Source: Linum tenue
Taxonomy: Eukaryota; Streptophyta; Magnoliopsida; Malpighiales; Linaceae
Length of the DNA: 64,000 nucleotides
Direction of reading: 5' to 3'
NCBI GenBank assembly: GCA_946122785.1
Contig: CAMGYJ010000011.1
Coordinates: forward strand, 18,414,001 to 18,478,000
The notes under the pieces are model-generated. The model made no database searches. It was not told the origin of the DNA and saw only the letters and a list, made by a program, of their open reading frames with translations. This document shows, in pieces, positions 11,789-23,949 of this stretch (positions are counted from its first letter, which is position 1; every line of letters starts with the position of its first letter). Position numbers and translations under genes: made by a program.

Positions 11789-12370
11789 ACGACGACCGGT
11801 CTCCAGTTTCTTTGATCTCTCTAACTAGGATAAGTTGTACAGACGTGGTAGATCGTTCTTCTTGCTGACGACGAGCCGCCGAATAGTGGTTTGGTGTCAT
11901 CACGACATGGCTCAGAATCATCTCCATTTGATAGAGAGAAAGAGTGCCTTGGCGTGGCATAGGGCGTGCTCAGCAGAGCGAGCTGTTCAGTATTAGTAAT
12001 TGGCTAATCGCCTTGTTTCTCTGGTGCTGGCTGGGGTATGAATGCATCCCCTGCTTTGTTCTTTTTGCTGGGACTGTGATGGTTAGGTTATGTACGCGTG
12101 TTATGTAAGAAGAAACTCTTTGAGCGACGATTTTGTCATTCGAGGAGGTTCTCGTCGTTCTGTTGCGCAATAATATGGTATCGTGCATGCAGCATTTGAT
12201 TCTTTCGACAAAGGTTTCGAGATGGCAAAACAAAACTCGAAGAGATCCTGTGGTTGACAAATTTGGGCTGTCTATTTGCCTCTGAGTCTGAGCTCTTGCC
12301 ACCTCCATCAAGATGAAGTTATCAGTATACAACTTTAAAACTATCAGCAAGTTGGATCGTGAACTTTTGT
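11789..12370 (+). other. 3' flank of the ARIA-like gene
   Basis: Follows the TAG at 11786-11788. It probably holds the 3' UTR, with AT-rich stretches near 12110-12180. A 198-codon open frame on the minus strand (12566-11970) runs back through it and through the RanGAP upstream region, but has no recognisable motif and is not called as a gene. Confidence 0.5.
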
Positions 12371-12379
12371 TGTTACTAT

Positions 12380-12560
12380 TGGGCCGATTAGTTTTGGTCG
12401 TGCTTTCGTGTATAGTCTCGGCCCAAAACTGACAGACCGAAGCAAAGCCCAGCATTCGCGGCCTAGTCTCTTTCACGGACCAATCAATCAGCACAAAACC
12501 ACGTTTAAGGTTGGGGAAAAAAGACACGCTCCCCTCCCCGGTCAGCCGTCCATTTATATC
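12380..12560 (+). promoter_or_regulatory. Putative RanGAP core promoter
   Basis: A TGGGCC site-II-type motif at 12380-12385, a GGCCCAAAA (UP1-type) motif at 12420-12428 and a TATA-like TTTATATC at 12553-12560 lie 60-250 bp upstream of the inferred leader exon. Site-II and UP motifs are typical of genes expressed in dividing cells, which fits RanGAP. Inference from motifs only. Confidence 0.45.
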
Positions 12561-12818
12561 CTTCAACTGGATCCGCGCCAGACCAGAGAAAACCTAAGCA
12601 GGCGGCTCACTCATCTCCGTCCGTAGGTCGCTGGTTCAGTTCAGTCTCACTTTAGTTCTGAATTTCTTTTGTTTCCCTCCACTTCTCTCTTTTCTATCTC
12701 TCCCCATCGCCTTTCCAACACATTGCATCGGTGAACAATCTCTGCTTCGGATAGCTGATATACGAACGCAACTGATCGAGAAAGAAGCAGTAGATAAGGA
12801 AGAAGAAGAAAAGACAAG

Positions 12819-13493
12819 GTAACTTGGCTTGTTTCTCTATGCTTCTACGTCGCTGTTTTTTGTCTCTCACTTCTAGGGTTTTATTCAGTTTTCTGCAACG
12901 TTCGAACGGTTCACGACATCTATAGATCTGTCGTAGTCCAAGCTTTTAGCCCTCTCTGCGCCCTGATTGCGCTTATTGAGTTTTGATTTCCTGAAGGGTT
13001 CTTTTGATTCTGGAACTGGTTTGATCTGTGTGCAACTAGATCTTGTATCGATAATTGCGCAGCTGGTTACTTGGTTATTTATATTTGATAATTGTAGTTA
13101 TCCAATCTTTGCGGTGGCTTACTGGCTTATGTCTTTCGTTATGAGAGAAATGTCGCTGTATCTTTTAAAAGGCGTAACATAGTTTGTGCCTTAGTTTGCA
13201 AGGGTGCCGAAATGTACTAAGCTAGTGACTGGTTTTGCTGTGAATCTTATATTAGTTTATGCAGCTGCGGAATCAATCTGGATATTTTTACTTGCTCCTG
13301 TTCTATGAACTTCATATGTCGATTTTTGTTAATAATATGCTTGGGTAAAGGTGTATCTCTTGATTTACCAGAAACATTGATTCCTGGGTGTTGCTCTTTA
13401 AAGTTTATGGGAGTTTCTTATAAGCTGCAATTGCTTGGAGGAAGCTTTTCATTTTCCGAAGTTATGTTCTCATATATATCTGCGTCTATGCAG
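12819..13493 (+). other. Intron in the RanGAP 5' UTR
   Basis: A leader with CT-rich and GAAGAAGAAGAAAAG tracts ends in AAGACAAG followed by GTAACT at 12819. The matching acceptor TCTATGCAG ends at 13493, 11 bp before the ATG at 13505. The 675-bp interval is T-rich with stops in all frames, as expected of a plant leader intron. Confidence 0.75.
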
Positions 13494-13504
13494 GCTTCTT
13501 TGCT

Positions 13505-15175
13505 ATGGATTCCAGTGCCACATCACCAAAGTACGAACGCCGCCCATTTTCGATTAAACTATGGCCCCCTAGTGACAACACGAGGCAGATGCTTGTCGCC
13601 CGAGTAGCGGGAAATCTGAGTTCACAGTCTATTTTCGCTCAAAAGTATGGGACCCTGGGCAAAGAGGAAGCGGAGGAGAATGCAAAGAGGATCGAAGCTG
13701 TTGCCTTCAAAGCTGCAAGCCAACAGTATGATAACGAACCAGATGGTGACGGAGGTTCTGCTGTACAGCTTTATGCTAAAGAATGCAGTAAGCTTATTTT
13801 GGATGTCCTGAAGAGAGGCCCTGTGCCAAAGGAAGACATGGAAGATCTTCCGTCTGAGGAAGGAGACCCTGGCCCGAAGGATAGCGTGGAAGTCATCACA
13901 CCACCTCCCGAGACTTTCTTTGACATTTCCAAGGGATCCAGATCTTTCATAGAGGCAGAGGAGACCGAGGAAATTCTGAAGCCATTGAAGAAGCCTGGAA
14001 ATTCTTATTCAAAGATATGCTTCAGCAACAGGAGCTTTAGTCTTGAAGCTGCTCGTGTTGCCGCACCGGTTCTGGAGTCCATCAAGGACCAGTTAAAGGA
14101 AGTTGACTTGTCTGATTTCATTGCTGGAAGGCCAGAGGATGAAGCTCTTGAGGTCATGACCGTTTTCTCCACTGCGTTGGAGGGCAGCATCCTTAGATCC
14201 CTGAACCTCTCAGACAATGCTTTGGGTGAAAAAGGCGTCAGGGCGTTTGAGGCACTTCTCAAGTCACAGAGTTGCCTCGAAGAGCTCTACTTGATGAACA
14301 ATGGCATTTCAGAGGAAGCTGCGCGAGCAGTTTGTGAACTGATTCCATCTACTGAGACACTTAAGGTCCTTCGTTTCCATAACAACATGACTGGTGATGA
14401 AGGAGCACTTGCAATTGCTCAGGTTTTGAAGCGCTGCCCTTTGCTTGAGGACTTCCAATGCTCCTCCACAAGGGTAGGAGCCGAAGGTGGGGCAGCCTTG
14501 GCAGAAGCACTAGAGTCTTGCACTAAGCTCAAGACATTAGACCTCCGAGATAATATGTTCGGGACTGAAGCTGCAGTTGCTCTTGCCAAGGCAATTCCCA
14601 AGTTTCCTTCCTTGAGCGAGATTTATCTGTGCTATCTAAACTTGGAAGATGAAGGTGCTACAGTTATAGCAGATGCACTCAAGGACTCAGCTCCATCCCT
14701 CGAAGTCTTCGACATGATGGGAAACGATATAACAATTGAAGCGGTTCCTAGTATCGCCGCTTGCATTGCATCGAAGCAGAACCTGAAGAAGTTGAACTTG
14801 GATGAGAACGAACTCAAGGATGAAGGTGCTGTGCAGATTGCAAAGGCCTTGGAAACGGGCCATTCACAGTTGAAGCGAGTGGATGTTAATACCAATGCTA
14901 TTGGTAGGGCAGGAGCTCGTGTATTTGCTAAGGTTGTGCTTCAGAAGCCAGAGTTCGAGTTGCTGAATATCAATGCGAATTTCATATCCGACGAAGGGAT
15001 TGATGAGTTGAAGGAGGCCTTTGAAAAGTGTCCTGAAAAGCTTGGCCCGCTTGACGAGAATGACCCTGATGGAGTAGGTGATGCCGAGGAATCTGATGAG
15101 GAGGATGCTGGCGACGATGATCGTGAGTTGGACTCCAAGTTGAAGCATCTCGAGGTCAATGAAGAGGATGAATAA
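13505..15175 (+). CDS. RANGAP2: Ran GTPase-activating protein with WPP domain, 556 aa
   Basis: Single coding exon. Residues about 15-110 form the plant WPP domain (FSIKLWPPSDNTRQM, with WPP at 20-22, then SIFAQKYG), which anchors RanGAP to the nuclear envelope, cell plate and kinetochores. Residues about 175-512 are leucine-rich repeats (LRSLNLSDNALGEKG, LEELYLMNNGISEEAA, LKTLDLRDNMFG, LKKLNLDENELKDEG) that activate Ran GTP hydrolysis. Residues about 515-556 are strongly acidic (EESDEEDAGDDD), as in all RanGAPs. Length fits Arabidopsis RANGAP1/2 (535-545 aa). The choice of RANGAP2 over RANGAP1 rests on gene order, not sequence. The gene converges with the CHR gene; the two stops are 670 bp apart. 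Confidence 0.95.
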   Translation: MDSSATSPKYERRPFSIKLWPPSDNTRQMLVARVAGNLSSQSIFAQKYGTLGKEEAEENAKRIEAVAFKAASQQYDNEPDGDGGSAVQLYAKECSKLILDVLKRGPVPKEDMEDLPSEEGDPGPKDSVEVITPPPETFFDISKGSRSFIEAEETEEILKPLKKPGNSYSKICFSNRSFSLEAARVAAPVLESIKDQLKEVDLSDFIAGRPEDEALEVMTVFSTALEGSILRSLNLSDNALGEKGVRAFEALLKSQSCLEELYLMNNGISEEAARAVCELIPSTETLKVLRFHNNMTGDEGALAIAQVLKRCPLLEDFQCSSTRVGAEGGAALAEALESCTKLKTLDLRDNMFGTEAAVALAKAIPKFPSLSEIYLCYLNLEDEGATVIADALKDSAPSLEVFDMMGNDITIEAVPSIAACIASKQNLKKLNLDENELKDEGAVQIAKALETGHSQLKRVDVNTNAIGRAGARVFAKVVLQKPEFELLNINANFISDEGIDELKEAFEKCPEKLGPLDENDPDGVGDAEESDEEDAGDDDRELDSKLKHLEVNEEDE

Positions 15176-15845
15176 TTTCATTAATCTATGTCATTGCGGC
15201 TATGTAGAAGATAATTGCAGCAGGTTTTTATTTTTCTCGTGTTCTGCTAAAAGTCTTTGCATTTTAGCAGGGCTGTAGGTTGGCATCTCACTTTTGTTGA
15301 TGAACGTTTAGCGTTTATTCAGTAGGTCGGTAGAGATGTGCGAATGAAACCTGGCTTTCATTCTATATGTATCCTGTGTTTTGTTGCTAGTCTTTTGTGG
15401 ACCTTTGCTAGGCAATCTCTGTCGATGTAGCTTAAGAAAAATCTCGGGTCTGAGATTTCGTCTCTAGACTCACTTGAATGTTGGATTAGACTTATGGATA
15501 CGGGTGACGATCCAATTGAACTATACCGTAGCCTATTCTACCTGCTCAGATCAATCACTTCTCTGATCCTACATCAACTCCTGGAGTTTTGTTCTTCGCT
15601 TGGCAGCCTAAAGGAAGATAATGGCTGGAAAAGATGGATGATTTTACACAAGATTATGAAATACAGAGTTCTTGCTAATATGGTCATGTTACACAGTTAA
15701 CCCGAATTCAATAATACATTCAGCTTTCAATCGGACGCTGAGCTTGGAACTGGGGGAAATCGGCACTGAATACAATGCCGTACAATGCCCTCCTAATTGT
15801 TTTTCCTTGATCAGGATCTCATCAGATCCAGCAGCCATTATTACA
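15176..15845. other. Convergent 3' intergenic region
   Basis: Lies between the stop of RanGAP (TAA at 15173-15175) and the stop of the CHR12/23-like gene on the other strand. It must hold both 3' UTRs. T-rich tracts follow the RanGAP stop. No RNA gene, repeat or additional coding frame is supported. Confidence 0.6.
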
Positions 15846-18800
15846 TTACCTCTGCCGTCGGAACTCTGTGCTCCTTGAATCGGACGATGAACTCGGAGCA
15901 GTAGGATAGTTGGATCTCTTCTTCTTATGCGTATTCCAAGTCAGTATCTGCCCGCTCCAATTCACGCTGCTGCTTCCACTCCGTGGCTCGAATACCGCAT
16001 CATCAGCTACAATTCTTTTCGGCAGCGCTACCGGAGTGTACCCGGTGGTGGTGGTGGTCTCTTCACTAGTTCCTTCACTCATCGTCGTCGCTGCACTTTC
16101 ATTCATGGCAGAACCAGAATGGCCTACAAGTACTGGATTACCTTCCGATTTCGGTGGCGGAGGAGTTTCGTTTCGCAGCCGAGCTGGCATTGCCGTTGGA
16201 AGTTCTCCATTCTCAACGGCCTTGGAAAACTGATGATCGGTCAAAGTATCGGCGTAAATCACTTCCTTCCTTTTTCGCTTCCCCAGCACGGCATTGTGAT
16301 CAAACCCTTTGCTGGGCTTACTATCTTCCTTGCCGATGTTCTTGTACGCCCATTCGGGGACCTCGTTTTCTTCCATGAGACGGGCCCTGTAATTCTCCTT
16401 TCGTTTTCTCTCCCTGTCCATTTCCTCAAAGAGTATGAGTTCGTCCTTCGATCGAGCTGCCAGCCGGTTGATTTCGGTCTCGCTTGGTGCGTCGTTCCCC
16501 AGTGCGCTCGTTCCTTTCCGCATTATCTCCTGTAGCAGCTCTCTCCTGTCCTCAGCTGTGAAAAGTTGACAAACCCAAAAAGAGCCGTTCATTTTGAAGC
16601 ATAATAAGCTTTCAGGACTTGACTAGGGTGGGTTTTCTAGTCTGATAATTTACATACCTGTGGATGTGGTATTGAAAAGTCCCGCTTGGATAACCTTCGC
16701 ATCGATTCCCATCTTCTGCTTCGCTCGCTCCAAGATCACCTCCTCGATCGAACCAACGCTCACCAGCACAAAAACGCGAACCTCCTTCTTTTGCCCGATA
16801 CGATGAGCACGATCCTCCGCCTGCTGGTCCATCTGAGGGTTCCAATCGCTATCAAACATGATCACCGTGTCAGCAGTCTGCAGATTCAACCCGAGCCCCC
16901 CAGCACGGGTGCTGAGAAGGAACATGAAGTAGGGTGAGTCTGGAGCATTGAATTGCTTCAGCTTAGCCCCTCTTTCCTCAGTTTTGGTAGTGCCATCGAG
17001 TCTAAGGTACATGTAACCATGAAGCCTCAGATAGATCTCGAGGATGTTCATCAGTTTGGTCATCTGTGAGAAGAGGAGAATTCTGTGGCCAGTGGCACGT
17101 AGCTTGGGAAGCAAGCGATCAAGAAGCTCGAACTTGCCTGAGGCTCGAGTGATTTCATCGATCTGTCTCATGTTATAATCATCACCGACAAAGAGGTATG
17201 GATGGTTACAACACTTCCTCAGCTGCATTGTAAGGTTCTGCAGACTTTTCGACTTCCCTGATCCTGCAATTCATTGAATTTAAGTAAGAGAAGAGCCCTC
17301 TTACACTCTCACAGAGCAAACTTTACCAGATCTTACTATAAAATGTACGGTCCTCAAATTCTACAATTTTATGTAAGTCTTCAAAAATTACGCTTACACT
17401 TGGAAAATGTTACCTTTTTTATAATCTTGCGATTCTAAGAAATTATAACTAATTTTTATTTTAGTCAAACATAGTCAAAATAATATTCTTAAATCATATT
17501 ATATTCATAAAATGTTACATATCTCACTTATCTTGATTATTATACACTGACAGATTTGATAAAATGATTCATTTATTCTACTAGCGAGACTGTTTGATCA
17601 TAGCTGACCATTTAACATTTGTAGTTATTTTCATACGACATTATAATCTTACGACTTCACAGTCGGATCCGATGGCTGCATTGTACAGTACTTCTTGTAA
17701 AACTCGATTCTTATAACTATGAGAAAGAGCAGATGTTTGGATAGCAAAATAAGAGAAACAAAAAAAGCCATTATGTTTGCCCTTAGTTTGAGTCCATAGT
17801 TTCAGAATGGTACTGACCATTTTGAAGCCCAACTCTGCCCATCTCTGTAATCTGCCGATAATAAACCTTCTGCCATGCTGACATATCGCACTTCAGAATA
17901 ACCTGAGATTTCGAAGGAAGGAATTTCTCAACCTCATCCTTCCTTCTTCTCAGTATGAATGGTCTTATAACCTGCAAAAAATTACAGATCATGAGTTAGA
18001 ATACAGACATCTGACGGCCAATCTATCTGGTAGAAATGGAAATCTATGGGCATACGTGATGTAGACGGCGAATAATCAGCAACTGTTCCTCATCAGTAAG
18101 ACTAATGTCACCTCGATCAGCAAAAGGCGCATTAAACCATTCTTCAAACTTCGCTACTGAATTGAAAATACTCGGGAGAAGAAAGTTCAGGAGCGACCAC
18201 AACTCTTGTAAGCTGTTCTGTATTGGTGTTCCAGTTAATAGAAGTCTCCGCTGAAACTGAAATCTGTCCACAAAGTCAAAATCACATTGGAGCAACTTAT
18301 TACCATAACAACTTTCAGGGCGGAAAAGAAGCTGTTTTTAGAGTGAAACAGGAGTTTATTAACATACCCCGAGTCAAGAGTACGAGCAAGGACACTCTCA
18401 TGGTTCTTCAATCGATGACCCTCGTCGACCACCAGGTAAACCCAGTTAAATTTCTTCAGAAATGATTTGTCCTTCATAAGAAGATCGTAATGTGTGATTA
18501 AAACATTGAAGCTCCCCTCTCTGGATAAGTGCTCTCTCATTGCTTTCCTCTCATCTGCACGGCCATCATAAAGAACCGCTTTGATCCTACAGCATGAAAG
18601 AAAATATAAGTTAACAGTTTCTCAATATTGAGATCAAATGTTGATTCATATGATACTGTATACTTACTCATCCTCAGGAACCCAAGTCGCAAATTCATTC
18701 ATCCAATTTGGCAGGACAGCTTTAGGAGCCATTATAATGTGTGGTCCAGCGACGCCTTTCTTCTCCTTGAGATGTGCAATCAATGAAATAGTTTGTATCG

Positions 18801-21800
18801 TTTTCCCCAGGCCCATCTCATCCGCCAAAATCCCATTTAAATTGTTGTTGAACAGAGAGATCATCCATTGAAGGCCCTCCACTTGGTAAGGCCTTAACTG
18901 TCCACCTTTCAGGATGGAGGGCTGCTCTATCACCTGTATTAAGATTTCAAGCAAGTAGATTTCAACATCATTTATGCCATATACAAGCTGTGTCAAAATG
19001 AGCACTAAAGCATCAAAATAGCAGAACATCCTTGCTAAGTAAGCAAGATGTGATATCAAGTTTTAGTTAAAAGAGAATAGCTACACTGGACAAAATCAAG
19101 AAATGGAAGCTGGGCATAGATGCAACATGTCCTCTGTGTTTGACTGAGTTAGAGACATGCTTATGTGCAGCAGGTCTTGTGGAAGGTATTTGGAGATATA
19201 GTTTGGATTTATACTCCAAGCAGGGATTGGCAAGGAGTTTGTGAAGCAATTCAGTTTGTTGAAGAGTTATTTAATAAAATGAAGGCTGTGGCAGAGCTGA
19301 AATTGGGGTGTCCACAGTTTGTAGAAGATATGGCAGGAGCTTTACATTGGAAGGCAGAAGGGAATGTAGCAGAATAGTGTAGTTACGTTGTATATAGACG
19401 GTTAGCAGTTGTATTTTGGGAGAACAAACTTTGGTTTTGATGAAATAAAATCCATTATTCATAAATAAAAAACTAAAAATAAAATTAAGTTTAGTTAAAG
19501 AGTTGGATTTACCTGTTCCTCAATTGAATGAATGGCTGAGTTGTACTGTCGCTGCCCTTCAAGTAAATCAGCGGTGTCCTCGGCATTATTATCAGAATCA
19601 GCATCTTCTTCTGGGGTACTCCCAGGGCTTCCATTCCTTGAGGCATCAAGCTCGACTGAATCTCCTTCTGTACCTGGTAAAGGTTCAATTCCATCTCCAG
19701 TATCTTTCTGACGCTGCACTGCAGCTCCCAGATTAGCAAGGAGTTTATTTGTTTCCGATAGAAGCATTGTTAATCGTTCATTTTTGCTTTCTTTCACTAG
19801 TCTCATGTAGGCTTCCTGGTCATCAGCCTTTAGGGCTTGGAACCTCAATTTTTCAGCACGGGTAGCACGCTGCCTTTGCCTTCCATGCCATGCCTATAAG
19901 ATATGATTACCTTCAGATCTCATATTCAAGAGACACAAAAGAATAGTTCAAAAACAGCTAATGCAATCTAAAGAATCCACAATTAAGCAACTGTTTGGCC
20001 TTCAGATCTCATTTGATTGCAATAACCAAGAAATGAACTTTTGGGTATAGCATTTTAATATCTACTTAGTTCCTCCATGCTGATATTGCTCTCATCACAT
20101 CGAACTGAGCAGAAATAGGACACAGACAAAAAGATACCTGGATACCATCATTTCTTTGCTTTCGACGTTTGATAGAAGCTTGACTTTGCATCTGCAACTC
20201 CCGACCTGCATTAAATACTTCTGCAAAAAACTTTTTCCGTCTAGTGTCTATTTGGTTCCTTTCTTGCTCCTCTAACATCGCCAATCTCTGAACAGCCAAA
20301 AACACATAAAGAAACATGTTTGTAACAAGTCATTACACAAAATTTGCATTTGATCGGACTTTGAGCATTTTAAAGTGAAAAAATACCTAATCCAAGTATT
20401 CATGTTGTATGGTGTTCCAATCTAAAAGTCGATGCAGTATCATATCACATATGGTGAAAAATACTAGTAAACCATTAAATTCTGTGGCTAATGTCATACC
20501 ACAGAAACCAACAAGAAGCCATATCATTGGAAATCTGAACCATTACTCGGATGTGGATGAGTTCTATTAGGAAGGATTCTATGACCTATTAAAGAAAACA
20601 AGGTCATGGGCTAGCTTCACTAGTTAAAAGAATTAGAACAGAAAACCTTACCTATGAAATCATAAAGTGGTAGGAATCTTTTCACATATGATCAATGGCT
20701 GCAAGGGCACATCGCATTATTCAATAATCCAAGCTAACTACTTGATTGTCTATTATATCCTGTTTTACTCAAATTTTGGAGGAGCTTTTCCAGTCTAAGG
20801 AGTACAACAAGCTTTCTTAAGGCTTAATAACTTTATGCACCTCGCATAGCCTGATATGATATAATTCTTTATCAAAGCAAGGTATATTATCTAGAAGATC
20901 CAGATCCATAAACCCAAAAATATGAGAAAGCTTCATACAAACCAAAAAACAAACCCCTCTGCAGACAAACCTCAGCATCACGTTTCTTCCTGAACTGGTC
21001 ATCAGCTCCAGTTGCAAAAGCATCTCCTAGACCATATAGAGGATGTTGCAGTCGCATCATACTCCAGTCAAATAACTGCTTCTCGGGACAGGCACAACTC
21101 AATCGAAGCGAGTATTCCGAACTGACTTCAGATCGAACTTTTCTTTGCAGCTCTGCCAACTGTCAAATAAGAAGTCCTTGCCAGCAAGGACAAAAAAAAA
21201 TCAACCCTCATTCTAGAATGGAATCTAGTATATTAAAAACTCATTCATAATCACGATCGAAAAAATGCCTTCATTCATCATTAACAAAATTCATTTAAAG
21301 TCTTCAACAACCAACTTGTTTACAAACGAAAATGTAAAGGGGTGAGGGAGACCATTGGTCAAATATTGGTTCTTAATATACTGCAGTTATAACCAACAAG
21401 GGAATGCTTAAGATGGAAACTATTACTATTACTATGATATATAAAAGCAAGCATCAATTTAGCAGCAACTATGAAACATCAAATTACCTTCAGTCCGTAA
21501 AGCTCAAGCAAGCATTTTGCCTGCACTTCTTCCCCTCTAGTTGAAGGCAATTCTGATAAAAACAACATGAAGTATCCAATTATGGGAGGTCCAGATCCCA
21601 GACTAAAATAGTTCAGAATACAAGTCCGTAAAGGGGGGCGCTTTGAAGATGTTACTGGTCCTGAACAACTACAAGGGAAAACCTTAGATAACCAAAGACT
21701 GTGTGAGCACGTAATAACAACAATTTATGTGCTTGGAAGTTGTAACTATAGGCTGTCATCCTAATTAATGAAGAAGATTTAACAGCATAAATGCTCTCCC

Positions 21801-23243
21801 AAGATAGCGCACTTGATTATGACTAAAAAAACTCGGCATACAAAAGTATATTAGAGACAACTCTGCAAATGCCTACCCCGTTCTTTACTTTCTTTTATGT
21901 TTTATCACAGTTAACATATTCTATTAAAAGATAGCTACCTTCGAGTTCATTTACTCGGTGTTTGACAGTGCTATGATATCGTCTCTCCCTTGTGTCTGCC
22001 AACACAGAGCCAGACATAAACTGAGGCCTCTGCCTTGATAGGGCATCGTCAAAATCAGCCATCAAATCACCTTTCGTGGATATCTCAGGATCCTCCTGCT
22101 AAATGATTTGATCAAACAATGAAAAAGACATCATAAGGTGGCTGCTTTAAGCTGTAATAGCAATTCATCTCAAGCAGCAGTTGCCGAACCACTGACAAAA
22201 GCTCGACAAAATAAGATTCCACAAATGGAGCCCTATCTGAGACAAATAATAAAACCGTCTATCGAGTAAAAGCAGAGAAACGAAATGCTCATAGCCTGAC
22301 AATAACAAGGACGCAATATAATGAAGTGTTCTGATCCCATACCTACCGCTTATCCTCATTCACTAACCTAGTCAAATAGTAAACCACTTAGGAAAGGATC
22401 AAACACCAAGCAATTGCAAGTCAGTAGCACAATAGTCGTGGCTGTCCTCGTGCACTAGCTAGCCAGATAACAAAGCACTAAGAATAGGACCAAACACCGA
22501 ACAGTTGCTAAATTACAAAGTCAGTAGCAAAAATGACAACTATGGAAAAACTCGATACACAAAACTGCCATTCCAATCTCCACACTCCAAAGTCCAAAAT
22601 TCACAGAAACCCGAGGAAGACATACACATGTAACTGCAAAATGAAGAAATTCAACGACAAAGCTCCGAACTTGATCTCGAGAAACACAAAAAAACCCAAA
22701 AGGGGTTCCCATCAAACCCCACCAGAAGGCCTAAATTCACAATGCAAGACAAATCGAACACTCAGTCAGTAGCAAAAAATGACAGCTATGGAAAAACTCG
22801 ATACACAAAACTTCCATTCCAATCCCAACACTTCAAAGTCCAAAATTCACAGAAACCCGCCGACGACATACACATCTAACTGCAAAATGACGAAATTCAA
22901 AGGTCAAAGCCCCGAACTTGATCTCGAAAATTGCAAAAAAAAAAAAAAAAACCAAAAGGGGTTCCCATCAAATCCCACCAGAACCCCCAAATAACCAAAT
23001 GGGCACTCAAGAACAACGCAGCGCACCCACCTCGCCCGCGACCCGATCATCCGCCGGTGGGTTATCATCGTGGGGTTCTTGAAGATAGATAGAGGAGACG
23101 GTTTGGAAGAGGTGGGGAGGCAGAGGGAGGTTCCGCGAGACGAAACCGAGAGCAGAGATGAGGGATTTGGTCTGCTCGACGCCCTCTGGAGAAGGTTGAG
23201 ACTCTGGTGAGAGCTGTTGAGGGTGGTCGAGCTGAGCCATCAT
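15846..23243 (-). CDS. CHR23: SWI/SNF-type chromatin-remodelling ATPase, CHR12/CHR23 (MINU) family, 12 exons, 1105 aa
   Basis: Exons in gene order: 23243-23031, 22095-21939, 21552-21488, 21159-20971, 20287-20138, 19893-19513, 18933-18668, 18586-18368, 18263-18056, 17971-17818, 17263-16658, 16555-15846. All are GT-AG with consistent phase. The total length fits Arabidopsis CHR12 (1102 aa). Residues about 230-300 are a charged HSA-like segment. The SNF2 ATPase starts near 395: Walker A DEMGLGKT at 423-430, DEGH box at 528-531, then LLTGTPIQN. The helicase C half has [18 protein letters not shown] and [12 protein letters not shown] SnAC-type segment (about 870-925) follows. There is no bromodomain, which separates it from BRM and fits the MINU subfamily that supports meristems and stress growth arrest. 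A second ATG lies one codon in, at 23240. Confidence 0.93.
19080..19475 (+). mobile_element. LINE 3' scrap inside a CHR12/23 intron
   Basis: The intron between exons 6 and 7 (18934-19512) contains a zf-RVT-like trace ([13 protein letters not shown], about 19108-19148). After it comes a sequence ending in GATGAAATAAAATCC and an A-rich tail near 19465-19490. Orientation is opposite to the host gene. No target duplication was found by eye. It is too decayed for family assignment. Confidence 0.45.
22377..22990. repeat. Tandem duplications in CHR12/23 intron 1
   Basis: Two copies of a unit of about 244 bp, starting at 22521 and 22765 (both begin GTCAGTAGCA and share GGAAAAACTCGATACACAAA and CAAAAGGGGTTCCCATCAAA), at roughly 87% identity. 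Just upstream, a shorter unit of about 88 bp is repeated from about 22377 and 22459 (GGATCAAACACC / GGACCAAACACC). All lie within intron 1, close to the first exon, so they may affect transcription start or splicing. The second copy has a 17-A run. Confidence 0.75.
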
Positions 23244-23933
23244 GGCGGGAATGGGTAATCAAACGGTCGTTTTACCGGGCTCGTGTGTTTTTTGAATAAG
23301 AGGAGTTAAAATCTGAGAGCAGGGGTTTAGCAGCCTCGTAAACTATCAAAGGTTGGTTGGTTGGTCTGAGCCCTCGGCTGCCGCTTTGCTTTTCTTTCGC
23401 TGCTCTCGCTCCTCGGCGTCGTCCTTCCCGGATTTTCCCCTTTTTGGTTCGGGTTTACGAAATTAGGGATCCGATTTACGATTTTGGGGGTTTTCGGTTT
23501 TTATCCTATTTTTTAATTTGTTGTGGGCTTCTGGCTAGTGGGCTGTGGCCTGTGGCCTAACGAAGACCAAATTACACGCAGCATCATGCTCCGATAATCA
23601 ATGACAAAAGAATCCCTAGTAAGATCAACTCCAATGCTTTTCCACAAACCTTCATCTCCAAATTTGAGGATGATACCCATTTTCATCATTTTTCTCCAAT
23701 ATTACTATTTCCAAATTTGGGATCCTTCATTTTTTAAGTTTTTCTATACTTAATGGATGATTTTTTAGTTTTTCTTTACTTAATGTTACATTGGAGTCAG
23801 CTTAACGGATCTCTGTTTGCCAAACTTTTATGGGTCGTTTCACGTTTGATAAGGGTTTGAAGAAGATATTTCACCTCAATCCCTTCTCAACCTGATTTTT
23901 CACTAAATAATTCGTTTGAAAATTGATACGTTT
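23244..23933 (-). promoter_or_regulatory. Upstream region of the CHR12/23-like gene
   Basis: Upstream of the ATG at 23243. It holds CT-rich stretches (23340-23460) typical of plant leaders and two TGGGCT site-II-like motifs near 23524 and 23539. Beyond about 23580 it becomes AT-rich, with a partly repeated TTTTTAGTTTTTCT stretch near 23736-23780. A small + strand open frame at 23357-23560 has no support as a gene. Confidence 0.35.
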
Positions 23934-23949
23934 CAAAATGAGTGATTTT

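Noticed and set aside
11970..12566. 198-codon minus-strand open frame between ARIA and RanGAP
   Set aside because: No recognisable domain; it overlaps the ARIA 3' flank and RanGAP promoter motifs on the other strand and has no codon pattern typical of the neighbours.
13305..13607. Upstream 100-codon frame overlapping the RanGAP start
   Set aside because: Begins within the leader intron and is out of frame with the WPP domain.
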